Shown: in pieces, positions 62,038 to 64,000 of the stretch | How positions within the stretch are numbered: position 1 is the stretch's first letter | How the letters are laid out: every line of letters starts with the position of its first letter | DNA from: an uncultured Dysgonomonas sp. | GTDB taxonomy: Bacteria > Bacteroidota > Bacteroidia > Bacteroidales > Dysgonomonadaceae | Length of the DNA: 64,000 nt | Direction of reading: 5' to 3' | Assembly: GCF_900079725.1 (NCBI RefSeq) | Contig: NZ_LT599032.1 | Location: 60,948 to 124,947, forward strand | Made by a program: the position numbers and the translations under genes | Notes under the pieces: model-generated | Told to the model about the DNA's origin: nothing | Databases searched by the model: none | What the model saw: only the letters and a program-made list of their open reading frames with translations

Positions 62038-64000
62038 ATGGAAATGACGATTCTACTGTGCCCAAAGCGAATCTTGCACATTCTGCTTATGCTACTTATA
62101 TCGGGTAGTGTATTTTCGCAAATTACGGTTGACATCAAAAAGAAGCCTATTAAAGAGGCCTTAAAAGAAATCGAGAGTAAAAGCTCCTTCAAATTCTTTT
62201 ATAATAACGATTTGAAGGGGTTGGACAAAGTCGTTTCACTAAAAGTATCGGACGATAACATTGATTCTACACTCAATCAGTTATTCACCGACAGTGAAAT
62301 AAGTTATCAGAAACAAGATAATAATATCATATTACTTGTTCAAAAAAAAGACGAGACTACAAAAAAAAACCAAAAAGAAATTACAGGAGTCATTAAAGAT
62401 GCTATCGGCGACCCACTTATTGGAGTTAGCATTACCGAAAAAGGAACAACAAACGGAATGATGACGGATGTAGATGGGAAATTTTCTCTCACAGTATCAT
62501 CCGGTGCAGTATTGCAGATATCCTATATTGGATTTAAAGCACAGGATATTCCTGTTGGCAACCAGACAGCTTTGATTATCACCCTGCTCGAAGACGAAAA
62601 GATGCTGGATGAAGTTATAGTAGTTGGTTATGGAACGTCCTCGAAACGAATGCTAACCACTGCTATCAGCAAACTTGACGGAAAAACGCTGGAGAGCAAA
62701 CCTATCAATACTGTTGGTGACGGATTGAAAGGAAAAGTATCGGGTGTACGCGTCTTCACTACCGACAATCAGCCCGGAGCAGGCCCTACATTTCGTATTC
62801 GCGGAGGTTCTTCCATCAACAAAAGTAATTCTCCTCTTGTATTGGTCGATGGAGTAGAACGAGATATAGTGGGATTGAACCCCAACGATATCGAATCCAT
62901 CTCTGCACTTAAAGATGCCGCTTCAACAGCTATTTACGGGGCCAAAGCATCGAACGGTGTTATTATGATAACCACAAAGAAAGGGACAAGCAGCGCACCT
63001 ACTATTACCTTCGAAGCCAGTGTAGCTCATCAGGAGAAAGTACAGAGTTTCAAGACTATGAATTCTGCCGATTTTATATCTACTATGCGTAAAGCTGTGG
63101 CCGAAGGCAAATATCCGGAACGTAATTTTGCAAATAATTATGCGGCAAGCTCCGGCAATACCGAAAGCAGTATCTATACAACTCGCTATCTTGGCGAGGG
63201 TGAATCTATTCCTTCCGGATATAAATCGATGGTAGATCCGCTCGATCCGACCAAGACTCTGATATTTCAGGATAATAATTTTATGGATCGCTATTTTAAG
63301 TCGGCAGTATGGCAAAATTATCATTTGAATGCTATCGGCGGAAACGACCGGGTGAAATATAACTTTAGTCTGGGTTATACTGACGATGCGGGTATTGCTA
63401 TTGCTACCGGATATAAGCGTTTTACGGTACATGGCAATACGGAGTTCAAGATAACCGACAACCTCTCGGTGGAAGGTGCGTACGATTATTCCGAAAATGT
63501 TACGGAAGATTTACCGGATAATAAAACTACTTTCCTACAACGTACTTTTTCCATACCGAATGTTCAGCGGGTATTCTGGCCCGATAGCGATATCCCCGTG
63601 CATAGTATCAACAAAACAACTATTGCACCCGATTGGTATGCACATTATTACAGCCGTCAGCGTACCCAGAAGTATACAACTGTAAATGCGACCCTCACAT
63701 GGCGGCCGTTCAACGATTTGAAGATTGTAGCCAAAGGTACCAATTCTGATCGCTATTCCCGTTACGATGGTTTTATAAAAGAAACGAATTATAAAGACCC
63801 GCGTTCTGCGACTGCCACATTTACATCCACTACAAGGAGGAATGTGCAATTGTATGCCAACTACCTGAAAACATTTGCAGAAAAGCACAATATCAATCTG
63901 ATGGCAGGTACGGAATATCAGAAAACTTTTTCCGATGCTCTGTCTGCTGCTGCCGAGGGTGGCGCATCCGATCTGATACCGACTCTGGCTGCCCAGCCGA
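62038..64000 (+). CDS. SusC/RagA-type TonB-linked transporter with STN domain (partial, runs off the end)
   Basis: ATG 62038 opens a frame without stops to the window edge, 654 codons. Signal peptide ends SGSVFSQ. The STN domain (ITVDIKKKPIKEALKEIESK) is followed by the carboxypeptidase-regulatory-like domain (GVIKDAIGDPLIGVSITEKG), DEVIVVGYGT, and the plug (GLKGKVSGVRV, LVLVDGVERDI, STAIYGAKASNGVIM). The barrel begins but is cut at 64000. With the STN domain and adjacent sigma/FecR it forms a second glycan or ligand import system; a SusD gene is expected just beyond the window. Confidence 0.93.
   Translation, partial: MEMTILLCPKRILHILLMLLISGSVFSQITVDIKKKPIKEALKEIESKSSFKFFYNNDLKGLDKVVSLKVSDDNIDSTLNQLFTDSEISYQKQDNNIILLVQKKDETTKKNQKEITGVIKDAIGDPLIGVSITEKGTTNGMMTDVDGKFSLTVSSGAVLQISYIGFKAQDIPVGNQTALIITLLEDEKMLDEVIVVGYGTSSKRMLTTAISKLDGKTLESKPINTVGDGLKGKVSGVRVFTTDNQPGAGPTFRIRGGSSINKSNSPLVLVDGVERDIVGLNPNDIESISALKDAASTAIYGAKASNGVIMITTKKGTSSAPTITFEASVAHQEKVQSFKTMNSADFISTMRKAVAEGKYPERNFANNYAASSGNTESSIYTTRYLGEGESIPSGYKSMVDPLDPTKTLIFQDNNFMDRYFKSAVWQNYHLNAIGGNDRVKYNFSLGYTDDAGIAIATGYKRFTVHGNTEFKITDNLSVEGAYDYSENVTEDLPDNKTTFLQRTFSIPNVQRVFWPDSDIPVHSINKTTIAPDWYAHYYSRQRTQKYTTVNATLTWRPFNDLKIVAKGTNSDRYSRYDGFIKETNYKDPRSATATFTSTTRRNVQLYANYLKTFAEKHNINLMAGTEYQKTFSDALSAAAEGGASDLIPTLAAQP

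Overview
The window looks like a chromosome segment from a member of the Bacteroidota, most likely order Bacteroidales (Dysgonomonas- or Parabacteroides-like; the genus cannot be fixed from sequence alone). Pointers are SusC/SusD pairs driven by ECF sigma/FecR switches, TAnnTTTG-type promoters at both tRNA genes, PcfJ/PcfK-type mobile-element proteins, Bacteroidota tyrosine recombinases, a DUF6443-type RHS protein and generally AT-rich DNA with little Shine-Dalgarno use.

Bases 1-10.6 kb form an accessory island. It carries conjugative-element housekeeping proteins (PcfJ, PcfK, a large hypothetical protein and a small membrane protein), an SOS mutagenesis operon umuD-nuclease-umuC with an extra nuclease gene set between the two polymerase V genes, a two-gene RiPP locus (a 38-residue precursor behind an unusually strong ribosome binding site, then a radical SAM/SPASM maturase), ORF6N and RhuM-like proteins, and a tyrosine integrase beside tRNA-Ser(TGA). 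The tRNA 3' end is probably the element's attachment site. The other end of the element is not in the window.

Bases 10.8-26.9 kb look like core chromosome. They hold a LytTR/LytS two-component pair, an operon for a MacAB-TolC-type tripartite exporter, a TonB-dependent receptor with a beta-helix surface lipoprotein, a receiver-like/ATP-grasp PEP/pyruvate-binding protein, RlpA and tRNA-Cys. From 27.0 to 30.7 kb there is a patch of small hypothetical genes (one Nif11-like), an alcohol dehydrogenase fragment, a luciferase-like oxidoreductase, and the decayed tail of an integrase followed by a RhuM-like fragment.

Bases 30.8-45.0 kb are a polysaccharide utilisation locus: ECF sigma, FecR, SusC, SusD, two surface lipoproteins, a GH78-type (alpha-L-rhamnosidase family) enzyme and a GH92 alpha-mannosidase. 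Its order suggests surface capture of a mannose- and perhaps rhamnose-containing glycan, import by SusCD, and control by sigma/anti-sigma signalling from the receptor. A second sigma/FecR/SusC set starts at 60.2 kb and runs off the end.

Bases 45.2-59.7 kb are the most unusual part. After scraps of an IS21 transposase and a DUF4143-type ATPase comes an RHS locus: a broken secreted protein, a 1393-residue partner protein, a 1187-residue DUF6443/RHS protein with its own toxin-like tip and immunity candidate, and then two orphan cassettes. Each cassette repeats the last ~600 bp of the RHS core, but is fused to a different toxin-like tip (ParB-like; phospholipase A2-like) with a different immunity candidate. 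Each is separated by the same hairpin-bearing spacer. This looks like a tip-swapping array in which recombination through the repeated core could change the deployed toxin.
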